Shown piece after piece: positions 6,979 to 14,582 of a stretch of 15,594 nucleotides of DNA. Source of the stretch: Deltaproteobacteria bacterium (lineage in GTDB: Bacteria > Desulfobacterota > DSM-4660 > Desulfatiglandales > Desulfatiglandaceae). Positions within the stretch are counted from its first letter, which is position 1. Each line of letters begins with the position of its first letter. The stretch lies in assembly GCA_003646995.1 (NCBI GenBank), contig QMLZ01000048.1:1-15594 (forward strand), written 5' to 3'. The notes beneath the pieces were generated by a model. It ran no database searches, was not told the DNA's origin, and saw only the letters and a list, made by a program, of their open reading frames with translations. The translations under genes and the position numbers were made by a program.

Positions 6979-7019
6979 ACAAAAGATTTGGATTAATTAT
7001 TAGCGCGAGGCTCCATAAA

Positions 7020-8525
7020 ATGAAATTTGACGATTTTCCAAAGGAAATCCAACCATATCTTTACCCCGAACCCCACGGATTACTGGTATACAACTGTCTC
7101 GCCTGCGGCAAAGAGTTCGATATTTCGCAGCTTCTCTACACCTGTCCAGAATGTGGCAGTGTGCTACTATTAGAGAACAAGAATTCCTCGGAGCTGCACA
7201 AGCTAAGTGGGCACATTTGGCAAAAGATATTTGACTATAGAAAGATGCTCAATGACCCAGCATTTAAGGGTATATTCCGCTATTACGAATTCATAGCCCC
7301 CGTTATACCCCTAAATGTCATACTTTACCTTGGCGAGGGTCACACTCCCATAGTAAAGGCCAACAGCAACCTGGCTGCTGAAATAGGAGCGGGTTTTTAC
7401 TTCAAGAACGACGGCCTTAATCCAAGTGCTTCCTTTAAGGATAGAGGAATGGCGTGCGCCTTGAGTTATATAAATTACCTCGCCAGAGAAAAGGGGATGA
7501 AGGACATAGTGGCGATATGCGCATCTACGGGGGACACGTCTGCTTCTGCAGCCCTATACTCCGCCTATCTCAGAGATATTCTAAAGTCAGCAGTCCTTCT
7601 GCCAAAAGGAAAAGTTACTCCCCAGCAGTTGTCCCAGCCCCTTGGAAGCGGTGCCAAGGTTTTCGAGATCCCCGGGGTATTTGATGACTGCATGAAGGTG
7701 GTTGAACACATGGCCGAAACCTATAATGTGGCGCTGCTCAACTCCAAGAACAGTTGGCGTATTCTTGGGCAGGAAAGCTTTTCTTTCGAAATAGCCCAAG
7801 ATTTTGACTATGAGGTAGGCGACAAGGTCATAGTGGTTCCCATAGGCAACGCCGGAAACATTACAGCAGTAATGAGCGGATTCTTAAAATTTTATAGGGC
7901 TGGGATTATTGACCACTTGCCCAAGATCCTTGGTGTGCAGTCGGAACATGCGGATCCAGTTTACAGATATTATCTTGAGCCTAAACCCGAACGCAGGTCT
8001 TTTAAACCCGTTACGGTAAGGCCGAGTGTGGCACAGGCTGCGATGATAGGCAACCCGGTGTCAATGCCGAGGGTCATTAAATTGGTTGAAGAGTACAACA
8101 ATGCAGAGGACCAAAGAAAAATATTTGTAGTACAAGTAACCGAGCAGGAAATCATGGACTCCATGTTAGTGGCCAACAGGAACGGCCATATAGTATGCAC
8201 CCAAGGTGGCGAGTCACTCGCAGGGTTTAAAAGGGGTATAGAAATGGGTTATGTAGTGGATGATGAGGTAGGAGTCCTTGACTCCACTGCTCATATGCTG
8301 AAATTCGCTGTATTCCAGGACATGTACTTCACCGACAGTTTTGACCCGGAGTTTGGAATCAAACCGAGAGAAGAGCTGAAAAACGCCCCCATTGAAGTAA
8401 GGGCCCCGGGATTAAGCAAATTTCCCGAGCCAAGCCATCCGCTCTCAGGAAAAGATATGGAAAATTTCGTGAGGGAAACGGCCACGGAGATAGCTAGGCT
8501 CTTAGGCCTAGAGCGCAAACAGTGA
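7020..8525 (+). CDS. thrC: Threonine synthase
   Basis: A 501-residue fold-type II PLP enzyme that converts O-phosphohomoserine to threonine, the last step of threonine synthesis. An N-terminal zinc-ribbon with C26, C29, C42 and C45 precedes the catalytic domain, as in many bacterial and archaeal ThrC. GEGHTP lies at 105-110, and the PLP lysine is K140 in NPSASFKDRG. CASTGDTSASAA and the phosphate-binding GNAGN stretch follow. The sequence is longer than the compact ~350-residue form, mostly through the ribbon and C-terminal extensions. The ATG at 7020 has GCGAGG about 9 bp upstream. The stop overlaps the GTG start of rlmH by 4 bp (GTGA), so translation is probably coupled. Confidence 0.94.
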   Translation: MKFDDFPKEIQPYLYPEPHGLLVYNCLACGKEFDISQLLYTCPECGSVLLLENKNSSELHKLSGHIWQKIFDYRKMLNDPAFKGIFRYYEFIAPVIPLNVILYLGEGHTPIVKANSNLAAEIGAGFYFKNDGLNPSASFKDRGMACALSYINYLAREKGMKDIVAICASTGDTSASAALYSAYLRDILKSAVLLPKGKVTPQQLSQPLGSGAKVFEIPGVFDDCMKVVEHMAETYNVALLNSKNSWRILGQESFSFEIAQDFDYEVGDKVIVVPIGNAGNITAVMSGFLKFYRAGIIDHLPKILGVQSEHADPVYRYYLEPKPERRSFKPVTVRPSVAQAAMIGNPVSMPRVIKLVEEYNNAEDQRKIFVVQVTEQEIMDSMLVANRNGHIVCTQGGESLAGFKRGIEMGYVVDDEVGVLDSTAHMLKFAVFQDMYFTDSFDPEFGIKPREELKNAPIEVRAPGLSKFPEPSHPLSGKDMENFVRETATEIARLLGLERKQ

Positions 8526-8998
8526 GTATTGGCGGCAGGATCAAAGTTCTGGTGATAGACCGCACACGCATGCCTTTTTTGAAGGAAGCCCAAGATCTTT
8601 ACCTTAAAAGGCTCTCACATTATACCAAGCTGGACTGGATCGAGATAAAACCCTTAGCCCACAAGAGCTGGTCTGTTCAAATGATCTTATCTCAAGAGGC
8701 ACGCCTGATCAAAAAGAGGATTGCACCGGGTGATTATGTGATCGCACTAGATAGGGAGGGAAAAACTTATACCTCAGAGGACTTTGCTTCCCACTTACAT
8801 GACCTTATACAAGTATCTCGGCCACTAGTGTTTATAGTGGGGGGACCCTCGGGTATTGACCAAAGGCTACTTCTAGATGCAAATGAAACGCTGTCGTTGT
8901 CCACCATGACACTGACCCACGAATGGTCCAGAGTCATGTTACTGGAACAACTATACAGGGGCTTCACTATAATAAGAGGGGAAAGCTACCATAAATGA
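8522..8998 (+). CDS. rlmH: 23S rRNA (pseudouridine1915-N3)-methyltransferase
   Basis: A 158-residue SPOUT-family methyltransferase that methylates pseudouridine 1915 in helix 69 of 23S rRNA with SAM. The trefoil-knot SAM loop is visible as VGGPSGI at 106-112. The C-terminal family signature THEWSRVMLLEQLYRG at 132-147 and the ending GESYHK are typical, and the length matches the ~155-residue family. Translation starts at GTG 8522, which overlaps the thrC stop by 4 bp. The gene ends 16 bp from the stop of the convergent response regulator, leaving no space for an intergenic terminator. Confidence 0.95.
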   Translation: MSIGGRIKVLVIDRTRMPFLKEAQDLYLKRLSHYTKLDWIEIKPLAHKSWSVQMILSQEARLIKKRIAPGDYVIALDREGKTYTSEDFASHLHDLIQVSRPLVFIVGGPSGIDQRLLLDANETLSLSTMTLTHEWSRVMLLEQLYRGFTIIRGESYHK

Positions 8999-9014
8999 GG
9001 TGAGATCATTCAAG

Positions 9015-9395
9015 CTACGATTCTTCTGAATCTGATTCAGCGCTAGCTTCCAAGGCCATAGCAATCTTGTTCTTTAACTCCGTTAGATCGAATGACTTGA
9101 TGACGTAAAAGTCAGCGGCTATGGACTTCATATCCTCTTTGAAGGTGTCATATGCCGTGCAAAGGACCACGGGCAAATTGTAAAATTTGTTCCTTATGTC
9201 CTGAAGAAGATCGAGTCCATTGTAATCGACCATCTTAATATCCAAGACCACGAGATCAGGCTTTTCCTTTTCTATCCTCTCCAGGAGCTTATAACCGCTA
9301 TCCGCGGTTATCACCTCGTACCCGGCTTCACTCAACTCTTCAGAATACAAATAGCGAATATGCTCTTCATCGTCTACGATAAGGATCTTTGCCAT
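9015..9395 (-). CDS. Single-domain response regulator (CheY-like receiver)
   Basis: The 126-residue protein is a receiver domain with no output domain. Key residues are in place: acidic pair D8-D9, phospho-acceptor D52 in VVLDIKM, T80 and K100. The residue after the lysine is serine rather than the usual cis-proline (VIKSFD instead of VIKPFD). After the domain comes a short acidic, serine-rich tail (SAESDSEES). I chose ATG 9395, giving MAKILIVDDE with GGAGAATTTGAC upstream; an in-frame ATG at 9452 has no supporting Shine-Dalgarno. No histidine kinase is nearby, so its partner is elsewhere. It may act by protein contact in a phosphorelay or on motility or biofilm machinery, but nothing here decides this. 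Confidence 0.92.
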   Translation of the reverse strand: MAKILIVDDEEHIRYLYSEELSEAGYEVITADSGYKLLERIEKEKPDLVVLDIKMVDYNGLDLLQDIRNKFYNLPVVLCTAYDTFKEDMKSIAADFYVIKSFDLTELKNKIAMALEASAESDSEES

Positions 9396-9477
9396 GTCAA
9401 ATTCTCCTATGCTCGCGGTTACACAGAGGTCAATCTCTTTGTCTGCCGCCACCCGGCCTTGTTAGGGCCAGACATAA

Positions 9478-9516
9478 GCTTAGTTGGCTCTGGATCAGCT
9501 TAAGCTCAAGCTAAGC
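9478..9516. repeat. AGCT-rich inverted-repeat cluster
   Basis: GCTTAG (9478-9483) pairs with CTAAGC (9511-9516), and the perfect 10-bp palindrome AGCTTAAGCT lies inside at 9497-9506. AGCT occurs four times in 36 bp. No T-run follows on either strand, so it is not an evident terminator. It sits between hbd and the response regulator and could be a protein site or an mRNA processing hairpin. Confidence 0.4.
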
Positions 9517-9542
9517 ATACAAAAAATGTACGCCCAATGCAA
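9514..9542 (-). promoter_or_regulatory. Possible promoter of the response regulator gene
   Basis: On the minus strand TTGCAT (9542-9537) and TATGCT (9519-9514) are 17 bp apart. The match is modest. It would make the response regulator independent of hbd, with a leader of roughly 110 nt containing the AGCT repeats. Confidence 0.3.
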
Positions 9543-9555
9543 ATACAATACATTT
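9521..9555 (-). terminator. Weak possible terminator after hbd
   Basis: AAATGTA and TACATTT (9549-9555 and 9524-9530) are 7-bp arms around an 18-nt loop. A run of six Ts on the minus strand ends the second arm. The stem is entirely A/U apart from one pair, so termination would be weak at best. It overlaps the possible response regulator promoter. Confidence 0.3.
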
Positions 9556-10405
9556 ACTTGTAAACGTAAAAACCCCTGCCGCTTTTCCTACCAAGCCACC
9601 CTGCGTCGACATATTTTCTGAGTAACGGACATGGCCTGTATTTGTCGTCTCCTAGACCCTTGTGTAACACCTCCATTATGGCAAGGCACGTATCAAGACC
9701 GATTAAGTCGGCTAGTGCCAAAGGCCCCATAGGATGATTCATTCCCAGCTTCATGACCTGATCTATGTCCTCAGCGCGTCCTACCCCTTCGAAAAGGGTA
9801 TAGACAGCCTCGTTTATCATCGGCATGAGAATTCTATTGCTGATGAACCCAGGGAAGTCATTGGCAGGTATAGGAATTTTCCCCATTCTTTCCGCAAGCT
9901 GTCTGGTGGTATTGTAAGTGTCATCGCTGGTGGCAAGTCCCCTGATAACTTCGACCAGCTTCATCATCGGAACGGGATTCATAAAGTGCATTCCTATGAC
10001 CTTTTGTGGACGGCTGGTCGCAGATGCAATTTTGGTTATGGATATGGATGAGGTATTGGTGCTCAGGATGACCCCTTCATTGCAGATATCATCCAGTTTC
10101 CTGAAAACGTCCATCTTTACCACCTCGTTTTCCACAATTGCTTCCACTATAAAATCGGCCTTCGCCATGTCATCGAGCGAGGTGGTGGCCTCTATCCTCC
10201 CCATCAGCGCTTGGGCTTTTTGTTCTTCTAACTTTCCCTTCTCGGTCATTCTTTTCAAACTTTTCTCAATAGCTGCGAACCCCCTGTCAATGAACTCGTC
10301 ACTGACATCATTCATGATAACTTGTAGCCCCGCCGCCGCAGCGACTTGTGCAATGCCCGAGCCCATTTGACCCGCACCGATGACACCCAATGTATTTATT
10401 TCCAT
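9554..10405 (-). CDS. hbd: 3-hydroxybutyryl-CoA dehydrogenase
   Basis: A 283-residue NAD(P)-dependent dehydrogenase interconverting (S)-3-hydroxybutyryl-CoA (or longer 3-hydroxyacyl-CoA) and the 3-keto form. The Rossmann motif GAGQMG is at 10-15. Catalytic residues are S119, H140 in [18 protein letters not shown]152 and N190. The C-terminal dimerisation domain ends in the typical [12 protein letters not shown]. Length matches the Hbd/PaaH/FadB2-type stand-alone enzyme. The ATG at 10405 has GGGAGG at good spacing. No thiolase, enoyl-CoA hydratase or acyl-CoA dehydrogenase is adjacent, so whether it serves beta-oxidation, fermentation or aromatic-acid degradation cannot be told from this window. 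Confidence 0.94.
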   Translation of the reverse strand: MEINTLGVIGAGQMGSGIAQVAAAAGLQVIMNDVSDEFIDRGFAAIEKSLKRMTEKGKLEEQKAQALMGRIEATTSLDDMAKADFIVEAIVENEVVKMDVFRKLDDICNEGVILSTNTSSISITKIASATSRPQKVIGMHFMNPVPMMKLVEVIRGLATSDDTYNTTRQLAERMGKIPIPANDFPGFISNRILMPMINEAVYTLFEGVGRAEDIDQVMKLGMNHPMGPLALADLIGLDTCLAIMEVLHKGLGDDKYRPCPLLRKYVDAGWLGRKSGRGFYVYK

Positions 10406-10557
10406 AGTTTTACCTCCCTCACGCTGTTCACATAATATTGGAATAGGTCGCTTTCCCTGTTCCGTACCTCAAGACTGTACCAAAGGCTCTTTACTGCTAT
10501 CCTGTTATTTACCCCTATACCATAAGAGAGTGCAATCGTAAATTCGCTCTGACGCTG

Positions 10558-10586
10558 TTGACAACTCTCTGGCCCTCTGCAAGAAT
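10558..10586 (+). promoter_or_regulatory. Promoter of thyA-rlmN
   Basis: A perfect TTGACA (10558-10563) and AAGAAT (10581-10586, four of six) are 17 bp apart. Transcription would start near 10593, with a leader of about 37 nt to ATG 10630. An open frame in phase with thyA can be read from this TTG, but it begins in the -35 box and is not the coding start. Confidence 0.6.
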
Positions 10587-10629
10587 TATTAAAAACAGCG
10601 TCCATACATTTAATACGAGGGAGTATGGC

Positions 10630-11340
10630 ATGAAACCGGAGTTTATTGAGGCCAGGGATTTACCAGATGCATGGTTTCAATGCGTTTACAGGATTCTCGA
10701 GTGCGGGCGGGATTACGTGATCGATAGGGGCAGTTACCAAGGCCAAAAGCGCTTGGAATTCGATTACGTGACTATCCATATCAAGTACCCAGGAGTGAGG
10801 CCCCTGCTTCCGGATATTCCTCCTTCACTGGGGATCCCCAATCCAGTGGCAAATGGCTACTTGGAAGAATATCTCCCATACCTCATGACTTCAGCCAAAC
10901 AGCCAGGCGAGGACTATACCTACGGTGAGTACCTTGAACACCAAATCGCCGAGGTAATACGCATGTACAAGGAAGACGGGTTTGGAACAAACCAGGCCTA
11001 CATGACAGTGGGAGACCCTCAGTCCATTTACCTAAAAGACCCACCTTGCCTTAGGGGCATCGATACTAGAATCCGGGATGGAAAACTCCATTTCATGGTT
11101 TATTTCCGCTCCTGGGACTTGTGGAACGGCTTCCCTGCCAATCTTGGAGCGATTCAGCTTTTAAAGGAATACATGGCCTCCAGCATTGGTGTGGAAGATG
11201 GGGAGATCATTGCGGCCAGTAAAGGGCTGCACTTGTATGATTATGTGTGGGAGCTTGCTAAGCTGAGAACCATGTGTACAAATCCCTCGGCCCTGTCTTC
11301 ACCTGGATGGAAAAATGAAAAAGACAATGGCAACTATTAA
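10630..11340 (+). CDS. thyA: Thymidylate synthase, short methanogen-type
   Basis: The 236-residue protein belongs to the ThyA superfamily, which methylates dUMP to dTMP with a reduced folate as carbon and hydride donor. The nucleophile is C140 in DPPC. RSWD at 160-163 matches the conserved phosphate-binding RSxD. GFPANLG at 167-173 corresponds to the usual G-x-P-x-N segment, and the HLY at 201-203 supplies the dUMP-binding His and Tyr. It lacks the long insertions and the standard N-terminus of E. coli ThyA and resembles the short form described in methanogens; that placement is from memory of the family. ATG 10630 is chosen for its GAGGGAG leader. The 3' end overlaps rlmN by 26 bp in another frame and carries the likely rlmN Shine-Dalgarno GGATGG at 11305-11310. 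Confidence 0.87.
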   Translation: MKPEFIEARDLPDAWFQCVYRILECGRDYVIDRGSYQGQKRLEFDYVTIHIKYPGVRPLLPDIPPSLGIPNPVANGYLEEYLPYLMTSAKQPGEDYTYGEYLEHQIAEVIRMYKEDGFGTNQAYMTVGDPQSIYLKDPPCLRGIDTRIRDGKLHFMVYFRSWDLWNGFPANLGAIQLLKEYMASSIGVEDGEIIAASKGLHLYDYVWELAKLRTMCTNPSALSSPGWKNEKDNGNY

Positions 11341-12406
11341 CTCGGCAAACAAACCAGAAGAGTTGGATCTCAAGGGATTGGACGGACCTGAAACTGAAAG
11401 ATGGGCCCTGGAGCAAGGACTGCCCGCTTATAGGGGTAGGCAGATCAGACGTTGGATTTTCAGCCGCTTTGCCAAGTCCTTCTGTGAAATGACTGATCTT
11501 CCTAAAAGACTCAGAAGTGCCCTTGAAGATACTGTAAAGATAAGATGTCTCGAGGTGGCGGATGTACTTGTCTCTCAAGATGGCACCCAAAAGTATCTCT
11601 TCAGACTCAAGGATGGTAACTTGATTGAATCTGTTCTTATACCGGACCGGGGGCATCTCACACTTTGCATATCTTCCCAGGTAGGATGCGCTATGGGCTG
11701 TAGGTTCTGTTTAACAGGAAGCTTGGGTTTGATTAGAAACCTTGAGGCTTGGGAAATTGTGGACCAAGTGATTCAGGTTCGCTCTAGAATGCCCGATCCG
11801 ACCAAATTGACCAATATCGTCCTCATGGGAATGGGCGAGCCGCTAGCCAATTATCCCAATGTGCTTAGAGCAATCCGTAACCTCATCAGCTCTGACGGAA
11901 TGAACTTCTCCCATAGGAAGGTCACTCTTTCCACCTCGGGACTTATTCCCCAAATGACTCAGCTGGGGCGGGACCTTACAATAAACCTCGCCGTTTCCCT
12001 GAACGCAGCCGACGACGAAACTCGCAGTCTTTTGATGCCCGTGAACAATAAGTATCCGCTAAGGGATCTAATTCAGGCCTGCCGTGAGTTTCCACTGCCT
12101 AATCGTCGGATGATCACCTTCGAGTACATTATGATAAAGGATGTCAATGACTCCCCGAGGGACGCGAACAAGCTAGTATCCTTGCTACGGAACATCAGGG
12201 CCAAGGTAAATCTCATTCCATTCAACCAACATGATTATTCTGAATTCCAACCCTCCCCCACGGAACAGATCACCCGATTTCAGGAGGCCCTGCGAAAGAG
12301 GTATATTACTGCCATTGTAAGAAAAAGCAAAGGGCCTGACATCATGGCTGCCTGCGGTCAGCTTGGCGCCGGCCTTCCATTAACAAAACAGTATTGCTCC
12401 ACATAA
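11315..12406 (+). CDS. rlmN: Dual-specificity 23S rRNA/tRNA (adenine C2)-methyltransferase
   Basis: A 363-residue radical-SAM enzyme that methylates C2 of A2503 in 23S rRNA, and A37 of some tRNAs in characterised homologues. The [4Fe-4S] cysteines C125, C129 and C132 (CAMGCRFC) are present. C118 and C347 (MAACGQL) match the two mechanistic cysteines of RlmN. The GMGEPLANY, STSG and SLNAADDE segments are typical of the family, and the length is normal. ATG 11315 follows GGATGG and overlaps thyA by 26 bp; an in-frame ATG at 11327 lacks a Shine-Dalgarno. RlmN rather than Cfr is favoured by overall fit and housekeeping context. Confidence 0.96.
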   Translation: MKKTMATINSANKPEELDLKGLDGPETERWALEQGLPAYRGRQIRRWIFSRFAKSFCEMTDLPKRLRSALEDTVKIRCLEVADVLVSQDGTQKYLFRLKDGNLIESVLIPDRGHLTLCISSQVGCAMGCRFCLTGSLGLIRNLEAWEIVDQVIQVRSRMPDPTKLTNIVLMGMGEPLANYPNVLRAIRNLISSDGMNFSHRKVTLSTSGLIPQMTQLGRDLTINLAVSLNAADDETRSLLMPVNNKYPLRDLIQACREFPLPNRRMITFEYIMIKDVNDSPRDANKLVSLLRNIRAKVNLIPFNQHDYSEFQPSPTEQITRFQEALRKRYITAIVRKSKGPDIMAACGQLGAGLPLTKQYCST

Positions 12407-12430
12407 GCCCTAAAAACAGAGGTAGACCAC

Positions 12431-12460
12431 TTGAACTCCTCCTCTTGATCATGATATAAG
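12431..12460 (+). promoter_or_regulatory. Possible promoter of the hisIG operon
   Basis: TTGAAC (12431-12436) and TATAAG (12455-12460) are 18 bp apart. The leader to ATG 12525 would be about 58 nt. No histidine leader peptide or attenuator is seen. The 118-bp gap after rlmN shows no clear terminator. Confidence 0.4.
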
Positions 12461-12524
12461 TAAAGTTTGGTCATTGGCCAGGCTCCAACTAAACACTCTT
12501 TAAATAGGGAGATCGGATTTTATA

Positions 12525-12899
12525 ATGCTTGATTTTAAAAAGGGGAATGGATTGGTACCTGCCATTGTTCAGGAATATGAGTCGGGTGAGGTTTTGATGC
12601 TTGCCTACATGAACGAAGAGGCCTGGAGCAAAACCTTAGAAACAGGGGAAGCGCATTTTTGGAGCCGATCCAGAAACGAGCTATGGCACAAGGGGGCAAC
12701 TTCCGGGCATGTCCAGAAAATCAAAGAGATACGGATTGATTGCGATAATGACACGATCCTGCTAAAGGTTGAGCAAGTTGGAGGGGCAGCTTGCCATACA
12801 GGGTATAAGACATGCTTTCACCGGCGTCTTGAAAGTGATAGTCATCTAACTATTTGCAGCGAAAAAGTGTTTGACCCTGAAAAGGTATATGGAAAATGA
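12525..12899 (+). CDS. hisI: Phosphoribosyl-AMP cyclohydrolase
   Basis: The 124-residue cytoplasmic enzyme opens the purine ring of PR-AMP, the third step of histidine synthesis. LWHKGATSG at 53-61, the metal-binding DCDND at 72-76, and C73, C90 (in CHTG) and C97 as the zinc ligands are all visible. It is monofunctional: no HisE pyrophosphohydrolase domain is attached, so HisE must be encoded elsewhere. The start ATG has GGGAG about 13 bp upstream, a wide spacing. Its TGA overlaps the hisG ATG by 4 bp (ATGA). Confidence 0.96.
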   Translation: MLDFKKGNGLVPAIVQEYESGEVLMLAYMNEEAWSKTLETGEAHFWSRSRNELWHKGATSGHVQKIKEIRIDCDNDTILLKVEQVGGAACHTGYKTCFHRRLESDSHLTICSEKVFDPEKVYGK

Positions 12900-13768
12900 A
12901 CAGACTCAAACTGGGTATACCTAAGGGTAGCCTTCAAAATGCTACCATTAATCTTTTTGAGAAATCCGGCTGGAAGATCTCCGTAAACTCCAGAAGTTAC
13001 TTCCCGGACATTAATGATCCCACAATAGAATGCAGTCTATGCCGGGCCCAGGAAATGTCGAGATATGTGGAAAGAGGAACACTGGACGCAGGGCTCACCG
13101 GAAAGGACTGGATAGAGGAAAATGAGTCCGATGTTCATGTTGTGGGTGACCTTATATACTCCAAAGTAAGCCAAAATCCGGCTAAATGGGTGCTGGCGGT
13201 TCCTGGCGATTCCAATATTCGAAGGCTGGAGGATCTTGAAGGGAAAAAGATTGCCACTGAACTCGTCAATTTCACGAAACGATATTTCAGAGAAAAGAAC
13301 ATCAATGTGGAGGTGGAATTTTCCTGGGGGGCCACAGAGGCGAAAGTGGTTTCCGGGTTGGCAGACGCCATTGTGGAGGTAACAGAAACGGGCAGCACCA
13401 TAAGGGCTCATGGCCTAAAGATCATCCATGAGCTGATGGAAACCAACACGCAGTTTATAGCCAACAAGGAGGCCATTAAGGACCCCTGGAAAAAAGACAA
13501 AATTGAACAGATCTACCTTCTCCTCCAGGGGGCCTTAAAAGCTGAAAACATGGTAGGCCTTAAGATGAACGTCCCTGCGAACAAAATGGAAGAGGTCATT
13601 AGCTTACTCCCCAGCTTGAATGCACCCACGATCGCGGGTCTGTATAATTCAAAATGGGTTTCAGTAGAGGTGGTTGTGGACTCAGGCCATGTTAGGGATC
13701 TTATTCCCAGACTAATGCAAGCGGGGGCCCAGGGCATAATCGAATACGCTCTCAACAAGGTTATATGA
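12896..13768 (+). CDS. hisG: ATP phosphoribosyltransferase, long form
   Basis: The 290-residue enzyme joins ATP and PRPP in the first, feedback-controlled step of histidine synthesis. IPKGSLQ at 8-14, AGLTGKDW, and the PRPP loop TETGSTIR (around 162-169) are present. The C-terminal part from about 215 is the histidine-binding regulatory domain, so this is the self-sufficient long form that needs no HisZ. It starts within the last codon of hisI, and its stop overlaps the start of the TPR lipoprotein gene (ATGA), so three genes are translationally linked. Confidence 0.95.
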   Translation: MNRLKLGIPKGSLQNATINLFEKSGWKISVNSRSYFPDINDPTIECSLCRAQEMSRYVERGTLDAGLTGKDWIEENESDVHVVGDLIYSKVSQNPAKWVLAVPGDSNIRRLEDLEGKKIATELVNFTKRYFREKNINVEVEFSWGATEAKVVSGLADAIVEVTETGSTIRAHGLKIIHELMETNTQFIANKEAIKDPWKKDKIEQIYLLLQGALKAENMVGLKMNVPANKMEEVISLLPSLNAPTIAGLYNSKWVSVEVVVDSGHVRDLIPRLMQAGAQGIIEYALNKVI

Positions 13769-14532
13769 TGAAAACGCTGAAACCATATCTCTATGCGTTC
13801 CTTGTTTTTTGCTTGCTGGCCACATCATGTGCCGAAGACAAGGCCGTGAGGATGAAAAAGGCTCGAGCAAGGGAATCTCTAGGTAATTCTCTTGTTCTTG
13901 ACGGTAGGTTAGAAGAAGGACTTAAAGAGCTACTTGAAGCTGAAAAGCTGGCACCGGATGATCCTGAAATCCAGAATTCACTGGGCATCGCCTATAGAAA
14001 TCTTGGTCGGTATGAGGAGGCGATTGAACACTTCACAAAGGCAATTGAACTAAAAAAGACTTACCCGGAAGCAGTCAACAATCTTGGAACCGTTTACTTG
14101 CTCAAGAAGGACTATGACAAAGCCATCAAGTTATTCAAGGAGGCTGCCGAAACCCTGGTTTATCGGACACCTTACGTGGCTTACACAAACTTAGGATATG
14201 TCTACCATGTGAAAGGGGAATATGAAACCGCCATATATTACTACCAAGAGGCCATTCAGAAATTTGATGGTTATAGCATTGCCTATGATAATATGGGTCT
14301 TGCCTATGAGAAACTGAGAAAGTGGGATGAAGCTGTAGAGGCTTTTCAAAAAGCCATTCAATACGCACCCAACGCCCCTGTACCTCACTTCCACTTGGCC
14401 CAAGTCTACCTAAGGCTTGGCTTGAAAAAAGAAGCGGCTAAGGAACTGCTCGAAACCATTAAGTTAAACAAAAACGGCCCGTATGGAAAAGAGGCCAAAA
14501 GACTCTTGGAACAGTTGAAACTGAAAGACTAG
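13765..14532 (+). CDS. TPR-repeat lipoprotein
   Basis: A 255-residue exported protein with a basic, hydrophobic signal sequence (about 1-21) and a likely lipidation cysteine C22 after ATS. From about residue 32 there are six tandem tetratricopeptide repeats (near 32-66, 67-100, 101-136, 137-170, 171-204 and 205-245), with the W/L-G-Y-A-P spacing well kept. This is a protein-protein scaffold, probably in the periplasm and anchored to the outer membrane. The layout resembles the type IV pilus biogenesis lipoprotein PilF/PilW, but no pilus gene is near and the match is one of architecture only. Start may be ATG 13765 or the adjacent ATG 13768. It overlaps hisG by 4 bp, an unusual partner for a histidine gene. 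Confidence 0.9.
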   Translation: MMKTLKPYLYAFLVFCLLATSCAEDKAVRMKKARARESLGNSLVLDGRLEEGLKELLEAEKLAPDDPEIQNSLGIAYRNLGRYEEAIEHFTKAIELKKTYPEAVNNLGTVYLLKKDYDKAIKLFKEAAETLVYRTPYVAYTNLGYVYHVKGEYETAIYYYQEAIQKFDGYSIAYDNMGLAYEKLRKWDEAVEAFQKAIQYAPNAPVPHFHLAQVYLRLGLKKEAAKELLETIKLNKNGPYGKEAKRLLEQLKLKD

Positions 14533-14582
14533 ATTGTTTGTTTCAGAAAAGTACTGAATTAGTTCTATCTGGGAAAAGGCCG

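Larger units (their letters stand above)
6715..7019. other. Divergent control region between sat-cysC and thrC
   Basis: No gene is seen in these 305 bp. They hold a minus-strand promoter (6774-6802) for the sulfate-activation operon and a plus-strand promoter (6951-6978) for thrC. Also present are an 8-bp palindrome GTACGTAC at 6832-6839 and a direct repeat of AAGGTATAA at 6928-6936 and 6969-6977. The second copy contains the -10 of the thrC promoter. The first lacks a usable -35. No riboswitch or leader-peptide attenuator is evident. Confidence 0.6.

Noticed and set aside
10396..10605. 69-residue minus-strand open frame upstream of hbd
   Set aside because: No recognisable motif; it overlaps the hbd start and the thyA promoter, and looks like a chance frame.
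10558..10629. 24-residue extension of thyA from TTG 10558
   Set aside because: The TTG is the first triplet of a perfect -35 box, and ATG 10630 has a good Shine-Dalgarno.
11315..12406. Cfr-type antibiotic resistance methyltransferase
   Set aside because: Length, the CAMGCRFC and MAACGQL motifs and the housekeeping context fit RlmN.
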